This document shows, piece by piece, positions 8,010 to 16,568 of a stretch of 60,386 bases of DNA. This DNA comes from Iodobacter sp. BJB302. Lineage in GTDB: Bacteria; Pseudomonadota; Gammaproteobacteria; Burkholderiales; Chitinibacteraceae. The translations under genes were made by a program, and so were the position numbers. The stretch is taken from contig NZ_PDZG01000022.1 in assembly GCF_002735645.1 (NCBI RefSeq), positions 1-60,386 of the forward strand. Direction: 5' to 3'. Position 1 is the stretch's first letter. The number at the start of each line of letters is the position of its first letter. The notes beneath the pieces are model-generated. The model was given only the letters and a program-made list of their open reading frames with translations. It had not been told where the DNA came from and did no database searches.

Positions 8010-9026
8010 TTAATCCTTGTTGCACAATGCCGTCATTAATCGGGTTTTAAATTGTGCTTGCTGATGCTCTGCCACCGGCCCAAAGCGCAGGCCCTGGTGA
8101 TTGTATTGATCGAACAGGCGGCACCATATTTTTTGTTTAGCGAGTTGGCGATGCAGAGCTTTGGCATTGAGCGTCGGGCACCAGTGCAGCAGCGGCAGGC
8201 TTCCGCTGGGCGTTAAATCTGCCTCGCTGAGCGTGTCTATCATCCACGCCTGATTGGCCAGCAAACGCTGTTGTTGCGCAGCTTGCCAGGCTGTATCGCT
8301 TAAGGCGATTTGCCCTGCCCACTGGGCCGGGCCGCTGATATGCCAGGGGCCGAGGGCTTGTTTTATTTCTTCTAAAAGCCGCTTTTCACAGGCGATAAAG
8401 CCCAAGCGAATACCTGCCAGCCCAAAAAATTTACCAATAGAGCGCAGAATAATTAGCCCTGTTTTACCTGCGTGTGGCAGCAGGCTAGCAGTGGGGGCGC
8501 AATCGGCAAAGGCTTCGTCCACAATCAGCCAGCCACCCTGTGCAGCTAATTTTTTATGCCACGCCAGTAGGGTTGCAGCACTAATTTGCTGGCCGCTGGG
8601 GTTGTTTGGATTGACCACGATCAGCACATCAATGGCGCTGCTTTCTAAGTATTCATCCACTTGCCCGCTGCTGATTGCGCTGACCTCATGCCCAGCCTGC
8701 TGCCACTGCCAATGATGCTCAGCATAGGTTGGGCTGATGATGGCCACGCGGCAAGCAGGGCGTAGTTTGGGCAGCAGGGCGATGCCAACCTGGCTGCCAG
8801 CCAGGGCCAGCAGGTGCTCGCAGCCGTAATACTTTTGCGCCGCAATCAGCAGGGCGTGATCTTGGTCGGGCAGACGTTGCCAGATGTGATCGGGCACGGC
8901 AGGCAAGGGATAGGCCCAAGGGGCAATGCCGCTGGAGCAGTCGATCCAGTCGGCTAAATCTCCGCCAAAGGCCGCCACTGCACGCTGGAGATCGCCTCCG
9001 TGCTGGGGCTGATTTACAGCATCCAC
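8010..9026 (-). CDS. cobD: Threonine-phosphate decarboxylase CobD
   Basis: PLP-dependent enzyme that makes (R)-1-amino-2-propanol O-2-phosphate, the linker between the corrin ring and the nucleotide loop. It is a class I/II aminotransferase fold: NPNNPSGQ block, IVDEAF motif and the PLP lysine in RSIGKFFGLAGIRLGF. The GTG at 9026 is preferred over the upstream ATG at 9056 because a perfect AGGAGG lies six bases before it and the protein then begins VDAVNQPQHGGDL, as family members do. It gives 338 residues and overlaps the end of cbiB by 13 bases. Confidence 0.92.
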   Translation of the reverse strand: MDAVNQPQHGGDLQRAVAAFGGDLADWIDCSSGIAPWAYPLPAVPDHIWQRLPDQDHALLIAAQKYYGCEHLLALAGSQVGIALLPKLRPACRVAIISPTYAEHHWQWQQAGHEVSAISSGQVDEYLESSAIDVLIVVNPNNPSGQQISAATLLAWHKKLAAQGGWLIVDEAFADCAPTASLLPHAGKTGLIILRSIGKFFGLAGIRLGFIACEKRLLEEIKQALGPWHISGPAQWAGQIALSDTAWQAAQQQRLLANQAWMIDTLSEADLTPSGSLPLLHWCPTLNAKALHRQLAKQKIWCRLFDQYNHQGLRFGPVAEHQQAQFKTRLMTALCNKD

Positions 9027-9961
9027 AGCGCGCCTCCTGATAAAAGGGCGATCCACAGGGCCAGCGTTTTTTGCACCAGCATTATCCCGCGTTGCAAGTC
9101 ATGGGCGTTTGGTACGGGGCCGCAGCCCAGTTGCGGGCGGGCATGCATTTCGCCGTGATACGTTGCCTCACCGCCTAAAGAAACCTGCAAAGCACCCGCA
9201 CCGCTTGCCATTACCGGGCCTGCATTGGGGCTGTCCCAAAGTGGTGCCTGGCTCTGCCAGCAGGAAAACGCACTGCGGCAGTGGCCGAGCAGGGCGTAGC
9301 TGAGTGCTGTGAGGCGGGCTGGGATAAAGTTGAGTACATCGTCGGCCCGCGCTGCAATGCGGCCAAAGTGAAATAAACGCGCGGTTTTATAGCCCCACAT
9401 GGCGTCCAGCGTATTGGCAAGGCGATGCAGCAGCACGCCATAGCCACCAAACAGCGCAAAGAAAAACAGGCTGGCAAAAATCGCATCTGCGCCGTTTTCT
9501 AAGGTGGATTCAAGGCCCGCTTTCGCGACGCCTGTTTCATCGAGCTGGCGGCAGTCACGGCTAACAATCCGGCTAACGGCGCTGCGGGCAGCGGCTAAAT
9601 CTCCTTTACTTAAGGGGCGGGCGATGGCGAGCACATGCTCAAACAGGCTGCGTGCGCCAAGGGCAAACCACAGCGCCAAAGCGTCGGCCCACCAGCCTGT
9701 AAAATGTTTTAGTAAGGCAAAGGCGGCGAGTGATGCACCTGTCAGGAACAGCAATGCCAGCGCACCGCGCAAGATATTGTGCAGATTGGATTGGCCTGCT
9801 GTTTGCGAAAGATGGTCCAGATTAAAGCGCCGCTCCAGCTTGGACGCCAGCCAGCCAAAGCCCACCAGCGGATGAAAGCGCTTAGGCTCTCCCAGGCAAA
9901 GCTCCAGCAGCAGGCCAAGGGCGAAGGCGAATAGCCAGTGAGTTGGGTTCAGAGTCAACAT
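9014..9961 (-). CDS. cbiB: Adenosylcobinamide-phosphate synthase CbiB
   Basis: Integral inner-membrane enzyme that joins aminopropanol phosphate to adenosylcobyric acid, giving adenosylcobinamide phosphate. It has 315 residues. Family features visible are the N-terminal LGEPKRFHPLVGFG motif, a long SRIVSRDCRQLDETGVAKA segment and ENGADAIFASLFF, plus several membrane helices. The start overlaps the end of cobU by seven bases. It is also called CobD in Pseudomonas denitrificans nomenclature. Confidence 0.95.
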   Translation of the reverse strand: MLTLNPTHWLFAFALGLLLELCLGEPKRFHPLVGFGWLASKLERRFNLDHLSQTAGQSNLHNILRGALALLFLTGASLAAFALLKHFTGWWADALALWFALGARSLFEHVLAIARPLSKGDLAAARSAVSRIVSRDCRQLDETGVAKAGLESTLENGADAIFASLFFFALFGGYGVLLHRLANTLDAMWGYKTARLFHFGRIAARADDVLNFIPARLTALSYALLGHCRSAFSCWQSQAPLWDSPNAGPVMASGAGALQVSLGGEATYHGEMHARPQLGCGPVPNAHDLQRGIMLVQKTLALWIALLSGGALWML

Positions 9962-10473
9962 CCGCTGCGCTTCACCGGCATAGGGATGCCGGCGACCACC
10001 AGCGTGACATTGGCGGCTTGCCTGGCGATATCCTGATGTAAGCGGCCAGCCTTATCGCGGAATAATCTGGCCAGGGCATTATCCGGCACGATGCCAAAGC
10101 CCACTTCATTGCTCACCAATAACAGCGTGCCACAATGTGCCGCTGCTGCTGCGATAAAGGCCTGTTTTTCTTGCGCCCAACCGCTCAGATCATCCTTGCA
10201 CAGCCAGTTGGAAACCCAGAGCGTCAGGCAGTCAATCACACAAAATTGATCCTGGCTTTGGGTGAGTGCCGCAGCCAGCTGCAAGGGGGCTTCCAGCGTT
10301 TGCCAATGCGCGGGGCGTTCAGCCTTGTGCCGGATAATGCGCTCCTGCATTTCCTCGTCAAAAGCCTGAGCCGTTGCCAGCCAAAACACCGGCCCGTCGT
10401 GGGCCAGTGCTTTTGCCAGCGCGTAGCTGCTTTTGCCGCTGCGCGCCCCACCTAAAATGAGCTCGGTGCTCAT
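9955..10473 (-). CDS. cobU: Adenosylcobinamide kinase / guanylyltransferase CobU
   Basis: Bifunctional enzyme that phosphorylates adenosylcobinamide and activates it with GTP, before addition of the lower ligand. It has 172 residues. The P-loop GGARSGKSS is at residues 8-16, the probable guanylylated His is His49 in RIIRHKAERP, and VIDCLTLWVSN and VSNEVGFGIVP are family blocks. It overlaps btuB by four bases and cbiB by seven. The following steps (CobS, CobT, CobC) are not encoded in this window. Confidence 0.95.
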   Translation of the reverse strand: MSTELILGGARSGKSSYALAKALAHDGPVFWLATAQAFDEEMQERIIRHKAERPAHWQTLEAPLQLAAALTQSQDQFCVIDCLTLWVSNWLCKDDLSGWAQEKQAFIAAAAAHCGTLLLVSNEVGFGIVPDNALARLFRDKAGRLHQDIARQAANVTLVVAGIPMPVKRSGC

Positions 10474-12356
10474 TGTTGCCAGCGCAAATTAAGCATGGCG
10501 TTGCGCCCTAGCGTGCCGTAATCCTTAACCTGCTCGTATTCTTGATCAAAGAGGTTGTTAACACGCGCTTGCAAGGACCAGTCTTTATTGATTTTCCAGC
10601 TGGCAGAGAGGTTAGTCAGCGCATATCCGGCCAGCTCTTTTTTATTAGCAGCGTCATCAAAGCGGTGCCCCTGTGCTTGTATTTCTGTGCGCAGCGTCCA
10701 GGCATCTAAGGCCATGCCTGCATAGATCAGGCCAGAGTGCTTGGCGCGGCGGGCCAAACGGTTGCCGTGGTTGGCTCCTGCTGATTCATCACTTGCATCT
10801 GAATAATCGTAGCTAAAGCCTGCTAAGTAATCGCCTTGTTGCCAATCAGTCGTGAGCGTGATGCCGCGAAGCTGCGCTTCTCCCACATTCATAGGCTGAG
10901 AAAAATAAGGGCGGCTTTCTGCCCACTGAATCAAGTTGGTGACTTTATTGTTGTAGGCGGTTAAAGAAGCATTGATCGTGCCCGCGCTATAGCGAATAAA
11001 GATCTCTTTATTATTGGATTCCTCAGGACTCAAATTGGCGTTACCACTGCTGTATGGATCTTCCGGCCAATATAAATCATTGAAAGTGGGCGCTTTGAAG
11101 GCGGTGCCTGCAGTGCCGCCTAACTGCCAATCATCATTGAATTGCCAAGTTAAACCTGCACTGCCGGTGTTGTGGCGGCCAAATTGGGAGTTATCATCAC
11201 TACGTGCATTTATTTGTAGCGAAACGTCGCCAAAATGCGCTAAATAACCTGCTTGCAGGCTGTTAATCCGGCGTTGATCTACGGCATAAGCCACATCACC
11301 ACTGACCTTTTGTTCCAGGGTTTCTGCCCCTAATTGAAAGGTGCCCAAGCCAGTTTTTATATCATTAAGCCAGGATAATTGCGTTTGTTCGGTTTGGATA
11401 CGGCTCGTTTTATCGCTGTAATCGGAGGCCGACTGAGGGGTGAATGAGGTGTTTTTATCGCTGCTGTGGCCCAGTTTGATCAGGCTGCTCCAGTTGGTCG
11501 TCAGGCGATTTTTGCTCCAGATATTGGCGCTACTATTGCGTGTTTCATCCCGATAGTCATAGTTTTGTGCGACCGGTGCGTAGTTGTCATCAAATACATA
11601 ACCATCCAGCTGGTTTTTCCCCCATGCAGAAATCAGGCTGGCGCCCAGCTCATTGCCCTCGTTGATTTTATGCGTGAGAGAAAAAGACAGGCTGTTGTTT
11701 TCGTAGCCATCATCATCAGGATAAAAACCGGGGTTGCTGCTGTTTTTAATGGCACTGATGCCATCTGTTTTTGAGTGGGCTAAATTCAGCGCGTAGCGGG
11801 TGTCGTCATCGCCGCCTGAAATTCCCGCTTTAGCTTCTACGCTGTTTTGGCTGCCGTAGCCGATTTCGGCCGAAGGGTGAAAGCCTTTTTTCCCTGTTTT
11901 AGTAAAGATTTGAATCACGCCACCGATGGCATCAGAGCCATACAGGCTGGCGGCTGGCCCGCGCAGTATTTCAATACGATCAATCTGACTGAGCGGGAAA
12001 TGCTGAAATGCCGCCGCACCCAGCGTGGCCGAGCCAACACGAATCCCGTCGATTAAGACCAGGGTGTGCTGGCTATTATTGCCGCGCAAAAACACGCTGC
12101 TTGGTTTGCCTGCTCCGCCGTTGCTGGAGATTTGCAGGCCAGGCTGGCGGGCCAGCAAATCGGGCAGGCTGATGGCCGCGGATTCTTGAATGCTGGCCTG
12201 ATCAATCAGGGTTACGTCACCAATCACTTCGCGTGGCGATTGGGGCTGGCGTGCGGCCGTGGTAATCACAGGGGGAAGCAGGATTGTTTCGGCTTGAGCA
12301 CAAAGGCTGGCGGCAAGCGTCGTCAGCATAAAGAGGGATGTACTGCGGAACAACAT
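10470..12356 (-). CDS. btuB: TonB-dependent cobalamin receptor BtuB (copy 1)
   Basis: Outer-membrane gated barrel for corrinoid uptake. ATG at 12356 (MLFRSTSLFMLTTLAASL) is chosen: it has AGGAG seven bases upstream and gives a clean signal peptide ending near AQA, whereas the longer frame adds residues that overlap the leader RNA. The protein has 628 residues: plug domain with TonB-box-like VITTAARQ, the plug motif GGAGKPSSVFLRGNNSQHT and RIEILRGPAASLYGSDAIGG, then a 22-strand-type barrel ending in aromatic-rich MLNLRWQQ. It heads the cob operon under a cobalamin riboswitch. A paralogue is at 29119. Confidence 0.95.
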   Translation of the reverse strand: MLFRSTSLFMLTTLAASLCAQAETILLPPVITTAARQPQSPREVIGDVTLIDQASIQESAAISLPDLLARQPGLQISSNGGAGKPSSVFLRGNNSQHTLVLIDGIRVGSATLGAAAFQHFPLSQIDRIEILRGPAASLYGSDAIGGVIQIFTKTGKKGFHPSAEIGYGSQNSVEAKAGISGGDDDTRYALNLAHSKTDGISAIKNSSNPGFYPDDDGYENNSLSFSLTHKINEGNELGASLISAWGKNQLDGYVFDDNYAPVAQNYDYRDETRNSSANIWSKNRLTTNWSSLIKLGHSSDKNTSFTPQSASDYSDKTSRIQTEQTQLSWLNDIKTGLGTFQLGAETLEQKVSGDVAYAVDQRRINSLQAGYLAHFGDVSLQINARSDDNSQFGRHNTGSAGLTWQFNDDWQLGGTAGTAFKAPTFNDLYWPEDPYSSGNANLSPEESNNKEIFIRYSAGTINASLTAYNNKVTNLIQWAESRPYFSQPMNVGEAQLRGITLTTDWQQGDYLAGFSYDYSDASDESAGANHGNRLARRAKHSGLIYAGMALDAWTLRTEIQAQGHRFDDAANKKELAGYALTNLSASWKINKDWSLQARVNNLFDQEYEQVKDYGTLGRNAMLNLRWQQ

Positions 12357-12374
12357 GATTGATCTCCTGAGCGC

Positions 12375-12395
12375 CATCACCCAAGAGGGGTAATG
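12375..12395 (-). promoter_or_regulatory. Hairpin just upstream of the btuB Shine-Dalgarno
   Basis: In the leader RNA, CATTACCC and GGGTGATG can pair (one G-U) around a five-base loop, placed ten bases before the AGGAG of btuB. No T-run terminator is visible between the riboswitch and btuB, so control at translation is more likely than attenuation. This is an inference. Confidence 0.4.
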
Positions 12396-12501
12396 ATGAC
12401 AAGGAGGAGGCAGAGAGGAAACAAGGCGCAAAAGCACGATGAATCAAGCTCGCTTCGGCTACCCTGCCGCGCGTGGTTGACCTTTGCCCTGAGGGCGAAG
12501 G

Positions 12502-12690
12502 TTTTAAGGCCGGTCTCCGGGCTTACAAGCAGATCTGTTAATGTGAGCGCGCTCAATTTACAGACCCAATACATCACCTTCCCATCTTGCTCAGACAGTG
12601 GTTTACACGATGTATTTTTACTTGCTTACCGTTGCAGGGGCAGCACAGGATTTAAACCTGTTTCCCGTTTTACTCTTTCGAGCACCTTAG
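12502..12690 (-). ncRNA. Cobalamin riboswitch upstream of btuB copy 1
   Basis: On the minus strand the aptamer shows the conserved GGTGCT start, a GGGAA then CAGG...CCTGTGCTGCCCC segment, the core CTGCAACGGTAAGCA, GCCACTG-like CCACTGTCTGAG, GATGGGAAGG and the B12 box AAGCCCGGAGACCGGCC at 12508-12524. The order and spacing match class I AdoCbl riboswitches. It should repress btuB and the downstream cob genes when adenosylcobalamin is plentiful. Confidence 0.96.
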
Positions 12691-12958
12691 AATGGGCGGA
12701 TTGTATACCTCCTCAGCACAAATTGCCTATGTACTCAATGCATGGCTGGCTGAAGGGCTTCTGTTCTGCTTATGGTTTTTGAACATAAAAGATAACGGCG
12801 ATGTCATGCGGCTCGTTCCTTGTAAGTTCAGACTGCATTCTTAAAAAATGATTGGCATGAGGCAAGGCTTTTTGTCGGCGTTGTATTTTAAATTGCTCAC
12901 TTTTTAGCCGCTTAATTCTTAGCTCATCACCGTTTCTCCTCCCTTCGGCTTTACACAT

Positions 12959-13130
12959 TCTGCTGGCTAATCCATTGCCTTACGGCCTTATTGTTCCCCG
13001 CTTCCGCAAAAAATGCTTCCTTTTCTGTTGTGTAAATTTGCACGTAAATTGTTGCCGATTTTTGATAGTGGCTTTTTTGAGTGGCGAATTAGTATGCGGT
13101 CTGAATCAGCAATTCATACGGCAGGCTGGC
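12959..13130 (+). promoter_or_regulatory. eut operon upstream region with possible EutR site
   Basis: This 172-base stretch between the riboswitch side and eutS should hold the main eut promoter. The only pattern seen is the direct repeat GTAAATTTG (13032) / GTAAATTG (13044), spaced 12 bases. AraC-family proteins often bind direct repeats, so this is a candidate EutR operator. No clear -10/-35 pair could be assigned. Confidence 0.3.
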
Positions 13131-13466
13131 ATGGAAAAGGAAAGAATCATTCAGGAGTTTGTGCCCGGTAAGCAAGTGACGCTGGCGCATTTGATTTCAC
13201 ATCCAACCGAAGAGCTGGCCAAAAAAATTGGCGTGCCAACGGCTGAGGCGATTGGAATCATGACGCTCACACCGGGTGAAACCGCCATGATCGCCGGTGA
13301 TTTTGCCAGCAAGGCTGCCAATATTCATATCGGTTTTTTAGACCGCTTTTCTGGGGCTCTGGTGATTTACGGATCAACCGGGTCGGTAGAAGAAGCCTTA
13401 AATCAAACCATTCTTGGCCTGCAACGTGTGCTTGGCTACACCATTTGCGTACAGACGCGCAGCTAA
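13131..13466 (+). CDS. eutS: Ethanolamine microcompartment shell protein EutS
   Basis: BMC-domain (circularly permuted) hexameric shell protein of the ethanolamine compartment. ATG at 13131 ([20 protein letters not shown]) gives 111 residues, the same as E. coli EutS, and matches its N-terminus. The upstream extension in this frame is not family-like. The shell block [20 protein letters not shown] and [17 protein letters not shown] are highly conserved. It is the first gene of the operon and overlaps eutP by one base (TAATG). The Shine-Dalgarno is weak. Confidence 0.96.
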   Translation: MEKERIIQEFVPGKQVTLAHLISHPTEELAKKIGVPTAEAIGIMTLTPGETAMIAGDFASKAANIHIGFLDRFSGALVIYGSTGSVEEALNQTILGLQRVLGYTICVQTRS

Positions 13467-13951
13467 TGCAGAAGACGATTCATTACGCCATGGTGGGCTC
13501 CGTTGCCGCAGGTAAATCAACCTTATTTCACGCCTTGCAGGGCGATGGGCTGGTGGCACAAAAAACCCAGGCATTGGAATTCGATGGCAAGGGCGGGGTG
13601 GATACGCCGGGTGAATTTTTTAATCATCCTCGTCTCTATAGCGCCTTGATCAATACCGTGAATGATGTGGATGTCCTGGTCTACGTGCATGCCGCTAATG
13701 ATATGCAGTACCGGATGCCGCCGGGTTTGCTGAGTGTATATGGCGGTAAGCGGGTGCTGGGTGTGATTAGCCAAATTGATTTAGAAGATGCTGATCCTGA
13801 TGCCGTTGAAGCCATGCTGCGCGAACACGGGTTTGTGGGCGAAATTTTCCAGGTTTCCAGTTATTGGCCTGAAACGGTGGCCGTACTGAAATCCTCTCTC
13901 ATGGGTAGTACGGATAAAGACTGCCTACCGCAAGGAGTTATTAGAGTATGA
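13466..13951 (+). CDS. eutP: Ethanolamine utilisation P-loop protein EutP
   Basis: Small GTPase-like protein; in Salmonella EutP has been described as an acetate kinase, so it may convert acetyl phosphate to acetate with ATP gain. It has 161 residues from the ATG at 13466 ([12 protein letters not shown]). The P-loop GSVAAGKST is at residues 11-19, and the family block EFDGKGGVDTPGEFFNHPR follows with switch-like DTPGE. It overlaps eutS by one base and eutQ by four. An upstream in-frame start inside eutS is rejected. Confidence 0.94.
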   Translation: MQKTIHYAMVGSVAAGKSTLFHALQGDGLVAQKTQALEFDGKGGVDTPGEFFNHPRLYSALINTVNDVDVLVYVHAANDMQYRMPPGLLSVYGGKRVLGVISQIDLEDADPDAVEAMLREHGFVGEIFQVSSYWPETVAVLKSSLMGSTDKDCLPQGVIRV

Positions 13952-14682
13952 AGCAATTGATCACCGCCGACGCCCTTCGTGCAGCACACGCCGAAGGTAA
14001 AACCCGAATCGAAATTACCCTGCCCGATTGCATTTTGACGGCAGAGGCACGCATGGTTGCTGAGCGCTTAGGGGTTGAGATTATTGAAGTGCTTGCGGGT
14101 AAAACAACTGCTTCGATGGCTGGCTCTGCACCGGTGACTTCAGCCGCCACGCCTGCAACTGAGCATGAAGCCTCACTCGCGGCGATTCGTCAGGCCGTAT
14201 TGGCGCAGTTGCCCGCAGGCAGCGTGCCGGAAAACGTGATTGATCAATTGGTACGTAAAGTGGCGGCAGAGCAGGCCACTGCGGCCACGACAACGACTGC
14301 TTCGGCAGTGGCTGGCTATGAATCAATTACCTTAAAAAGCGGCATTAAGCGTGTAACAGGCAGCTCGGTAAAAATGGGCTTGCTTGAGGGGGCAGGAGCG
14401 AATCAGATCGGGATTGCCGATGTGATTACCGGTGCCGACGGCAGCACGATGGCGGCTGGTTTTATGCAATGGGAAAACAGCTTTTTCCCATGGACGCTGC
14501 GTTACGACGAGATTGATATCGTGCTGGATGGCGAGCTGCATATTCGTTGCGATGGCGAAACCGCCATCGCCAAGGCTGGCGACGTGATTTTTATTCCTAA
14601 GAATTCCAGTATCGAATTTGGCACGCCAGGCAAAGTGTCCTTTTTATACGTGGCTTATCCGGCGAATTGGCAAGAGTGCTAA
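13948..14682 (+). CDS. eutQ: EutQ, cupin-domain ethanolamine utilisation protein
   Basis: Protein of 244 residues with an N-terminal segment, an Ala/Thr-rich linker (about residues 53-120) and a C-terminal cupin fold (about 130-244; DIVLDGELHIRCDG and GDVIFIPKNSSIEFG). In Salmonella, EutQ is required for anaerobic growth on ethanolamine and has been reported as an acetate kinase despite its cupin fold. Start ATG overlaps the eutP stop, with AAGGAG upstream. Confidence 0.94.
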   Translation: MKQLITADALRAAHAEGKTRIEITLPDCILTAEARMVAERLGVEIIEVLAGKTTASMAGSAPVTSAATPATEHEASLAAIRQAVLAQLPAGSVPENVIDQLVRKVAAEQATAATTTTASAVAGYESITLKSGIKRVTGSSVKMGLLEGAGANQIGIADVITGADGSTMAAGFMQWENSFFPWTLRYDEIDIVLDGELHIRCDGETAIAKAGDVIFIPKNSSIEFGTPGKVSFLYVAYPANWQEC

Positions 14683-14684
14683 GC

Positions 14685-15503
14685 ATGATGACCTTCATTA
14701 CTGAAGACTGGCTGCGTGAGCACTTTGGCCGCGCCACAGGCACCGAGATTCAACTTCCCGCACATGCGCGGCTGACGCCTGCGGCGCGCTCTTTAATTGA
14801 AGACCGCCATTTAACAGTGAAGTTTATCAATGCGGACGGCAGTGTGTTTGTAGAGCAGGCCGGTGCAGATGGTGAAGTCGTCCTTGCGCCGGTGCATGTA
14901 TTGACGGGCGATGCAGAGCACCACGCCGCGCATTGCGCCCTATGCCAGCAAGTTGTTGCACGTAAATCTGCCGCGATGACGCATCTGAATGCCGGCACGA
15001 TGGTGGCCAAAAATGATGAGCGTATCCGTTTACGGGGCTTACTTGATAGCACCATCGCCCTAGCGATTTGGGCACAAACAGAGTTTGATCCTCAGGGTAG
15101 GCGCAAGGCGCTGGCACATATGCTCGCGGATATTCGCTCATGGCTAGGCAATGTTTTACGTGCTGAGGTGAGTGGTGAGCCAATGCCGGCTATTACTATG
15201 GGTGATTTAGATGAAGCGCGCATTCACGCTCTGTCGCACCAGCCATTAAAAGAGCTGGGCCACGATCATATCGTTCCTGCGCTTGAGCATGGGGCAAGCA
15301 TCGCCAGGCTTAATTTACTGCGTGCGCGGATTCGTGAATGCGAAGTTCAGGCCGCAGATCTTTATATTGATCGTGATTTTGATCTGGTCCGGCCTGATAT
15401 TTTGCAAGCCCTTAACCGGCTTTCCAGTGCAGTTTATGTGCTGATGATTTTGGTGCTGCTGCAAGAAGCAGGCAAACCTTTGCCTAATTTGGGAGGCCAT
15501 TGA
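14685..15503 (+). CDS. eutT: Cobalamin adenosyltransferase EutT
   Basis: Converts cob(I)alamin to adenosylcobalamin, the EutBC cofactor. It has 272 residues from the first of two adjacent ATGs; starting at 14688 is equally possible. The metal-binding motif of Salmonella EutT is H-X11-C-C-X2-C. Here the corresponding stretch HVLTGDAEHHAAHCALC reads H-X11-H-C-X2-C, so the first Cys of the pair is His. The C-terminal half is helical with RLRGLLDSTIALAIW and LNRLSSAVYVLMIL blocks. It overlaps eutD by one base. Confidence 0.94.
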   Translation: MMTFITEDWLREHFGRATGTEIQLPAHARLTPAARSLIEDRHLTVKFINADGSVFVEQAGADGEVVLAPVHVLTGDAEHHAAHCALCQQVVARKSAAMTHLNAGTMVAKNDERIRLRGLLDSTIALAIWAQTEFDPQGRRKALAHMLADIRSWLGNVLRAEVSGEPMPAITMGDLDEARIHALSHQPLKELGHDHIVPALEHGASIARLNLLRARIRECEVQAADLYIDRDFDLVRPDILQALNRLSSAVYVLMILVLLQEAGKPLPNLGGH

Positions 15504-16531
15504 TGACTTTGTTAGACCAATGTCGCACCGCAGCCTTAGCTTGTCCTGCGCGTTTGGTATTTCCAGACAGCCTTGACGCCAGAAGCGTGCGTGCAGCGTT
15601 TTATTTAGCCGAAGCAGGCTATGCACAGCCGGTATTGCTGGGTAATCCCTTTGAAATGCGAGCGTTTTGCCATCAGGAGCATTTGCCGCTTGGGCGGGTG
15701 CCAATGATTGATCCGCAAACATCGGCCAGATTACCCGCGTATATCGCAGCCCTTGCGGAGCGTATGCCAGGCAAGAGCGAAGAAGAGTTAGCAGCATTAT
15801 TGAAAGACCCTTTGTGGTTTGCCGGAGCGATGCTCATGGCGGGGGATGTGGATTGCGTGGTGGGCGGTAATCATTCCCCAACCAGTAATGTATTGCGTGC
15901 GGCTTTACGTGTAGTGGGTTTGGCTGAAGGCAATAAAACGGTGTCGTCGATCTTTTTTATGTTGCCGCCAGATGATGGCCAGCCTTTGGTCTTTACCGAT
16001 TGTGGTGTGGTGCCTCATCCAACGCCAGCACAACTCTCTGATATTGCCATTAGCGCCGCTGATAGCTATCGGCGTGTGACGGGCTTAGAGCCGCATATTG
16101 CCATGCTGTCATTTTCGACTTTAGGCAGTGCGCGCCATGCCTCGGTGGATGCGGTACGGGAAGCCACCCGTTTGGTGCGTGAGCGCCGGCCTGATTTAAG
16201 CGTCGATGGTGAGCTGCAATTTGATGCCGCCATGGTGCCGGAAGTGGCCGCGCAAAAAGCCAAAGACAGCCCGGTGGCCGGGCGTGCCAATGTGCTGGTT
16301 TTTCCAAGCTTAGAAGCAGGCAATATTGGCTACAAAATTGCTCAGCGTATGGGCGCATATACGGCACTAGGCCCAATGATTCAGGGGCTGTGCCTGCCTT
16401 ACCACGATTTGTCGCGTGGCTGTACCGCAGAAGATATGGTGCAAGTCAGCCTGCTGGCAATGAAGATGGCCCCATCGGGTGACGCACGATCACAGCCAGA
16501 TTTGGCCGTGGCCGGGCTGACCCGAAGTTAA
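15503..16531 (+). CDS. eutD: Phosphotransacetylase EutD
   Basis: Phosphate acetyltransferase of the compartment: acetyl-CoA plus phosphate to acetyl phosphate and CoA, which regenerates CoA for EutE. The ATG at 15503 is preferred over a TTG directly before it; GGGAGG lies six bases upstream. It has 342 residues, PTA family, with DCVVGGNHSPTSNVLRAALR, LDVDGELQFDAA-like SVDGELQFDAA and LVFPSLEAGNIGYKI blocks. It overlaps eutT by one base. Confidence 0.95.
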   Translation: MTLLDQCRTAALACPARLVFPDSLDARSVRAAFYLAEAGYAQPVLLGNPFEMRAFCHQEHLPLGRVPMIDPQTSARLPAYIAALAERMPGKSEEELAALLKDPLWFAGAMLMAGDVDCVVGGNHSPTSNVLRAALRVVGLAEGNKTVSSIFFMLPPDDGQPLVFTDCGVVPHPTPAQLSDIAISAADSYRRVTGLEPHIAMLSFSTLGSARHASVDAVREATRLVRERRPDLSVDGELQFDAAMVPEVAAQKAKDSPVAGRANVLVFPSLEAGNIGYKIAQRMGAYTALGPMIQGLCLPYHDLSRGCTAEDMVQVSLLAMKMAPSGDARSQPDLAVAGLTRS

Positions 16532-16568
16532 TTTGTTTTAGATTTAACCACCCTTAAGGAGTTTGAAA

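Noticed and set aside
12630-12665. tRNA T-arm look-alike (GGTTTAAATCC; also GGTTCAAATCC near 31220)
   Set aside because: Both are internal stems of cobalamin riboswitches; no acceptor, D or anticodon arms surround them.
12770-12958. 62-codon minus-strand frame beside the riboswitch
   Set aside because: No ribosome-binding site or recognisable motif; lies in the divergent regulatory region.
12438-13130. Extended N-terminus for EutS (frame open from 12975)
   Set aside because: The extra residues are Cys/Phe-rich and unlike the family; the ATG at 13131 gives exactly the standard 111 residues.
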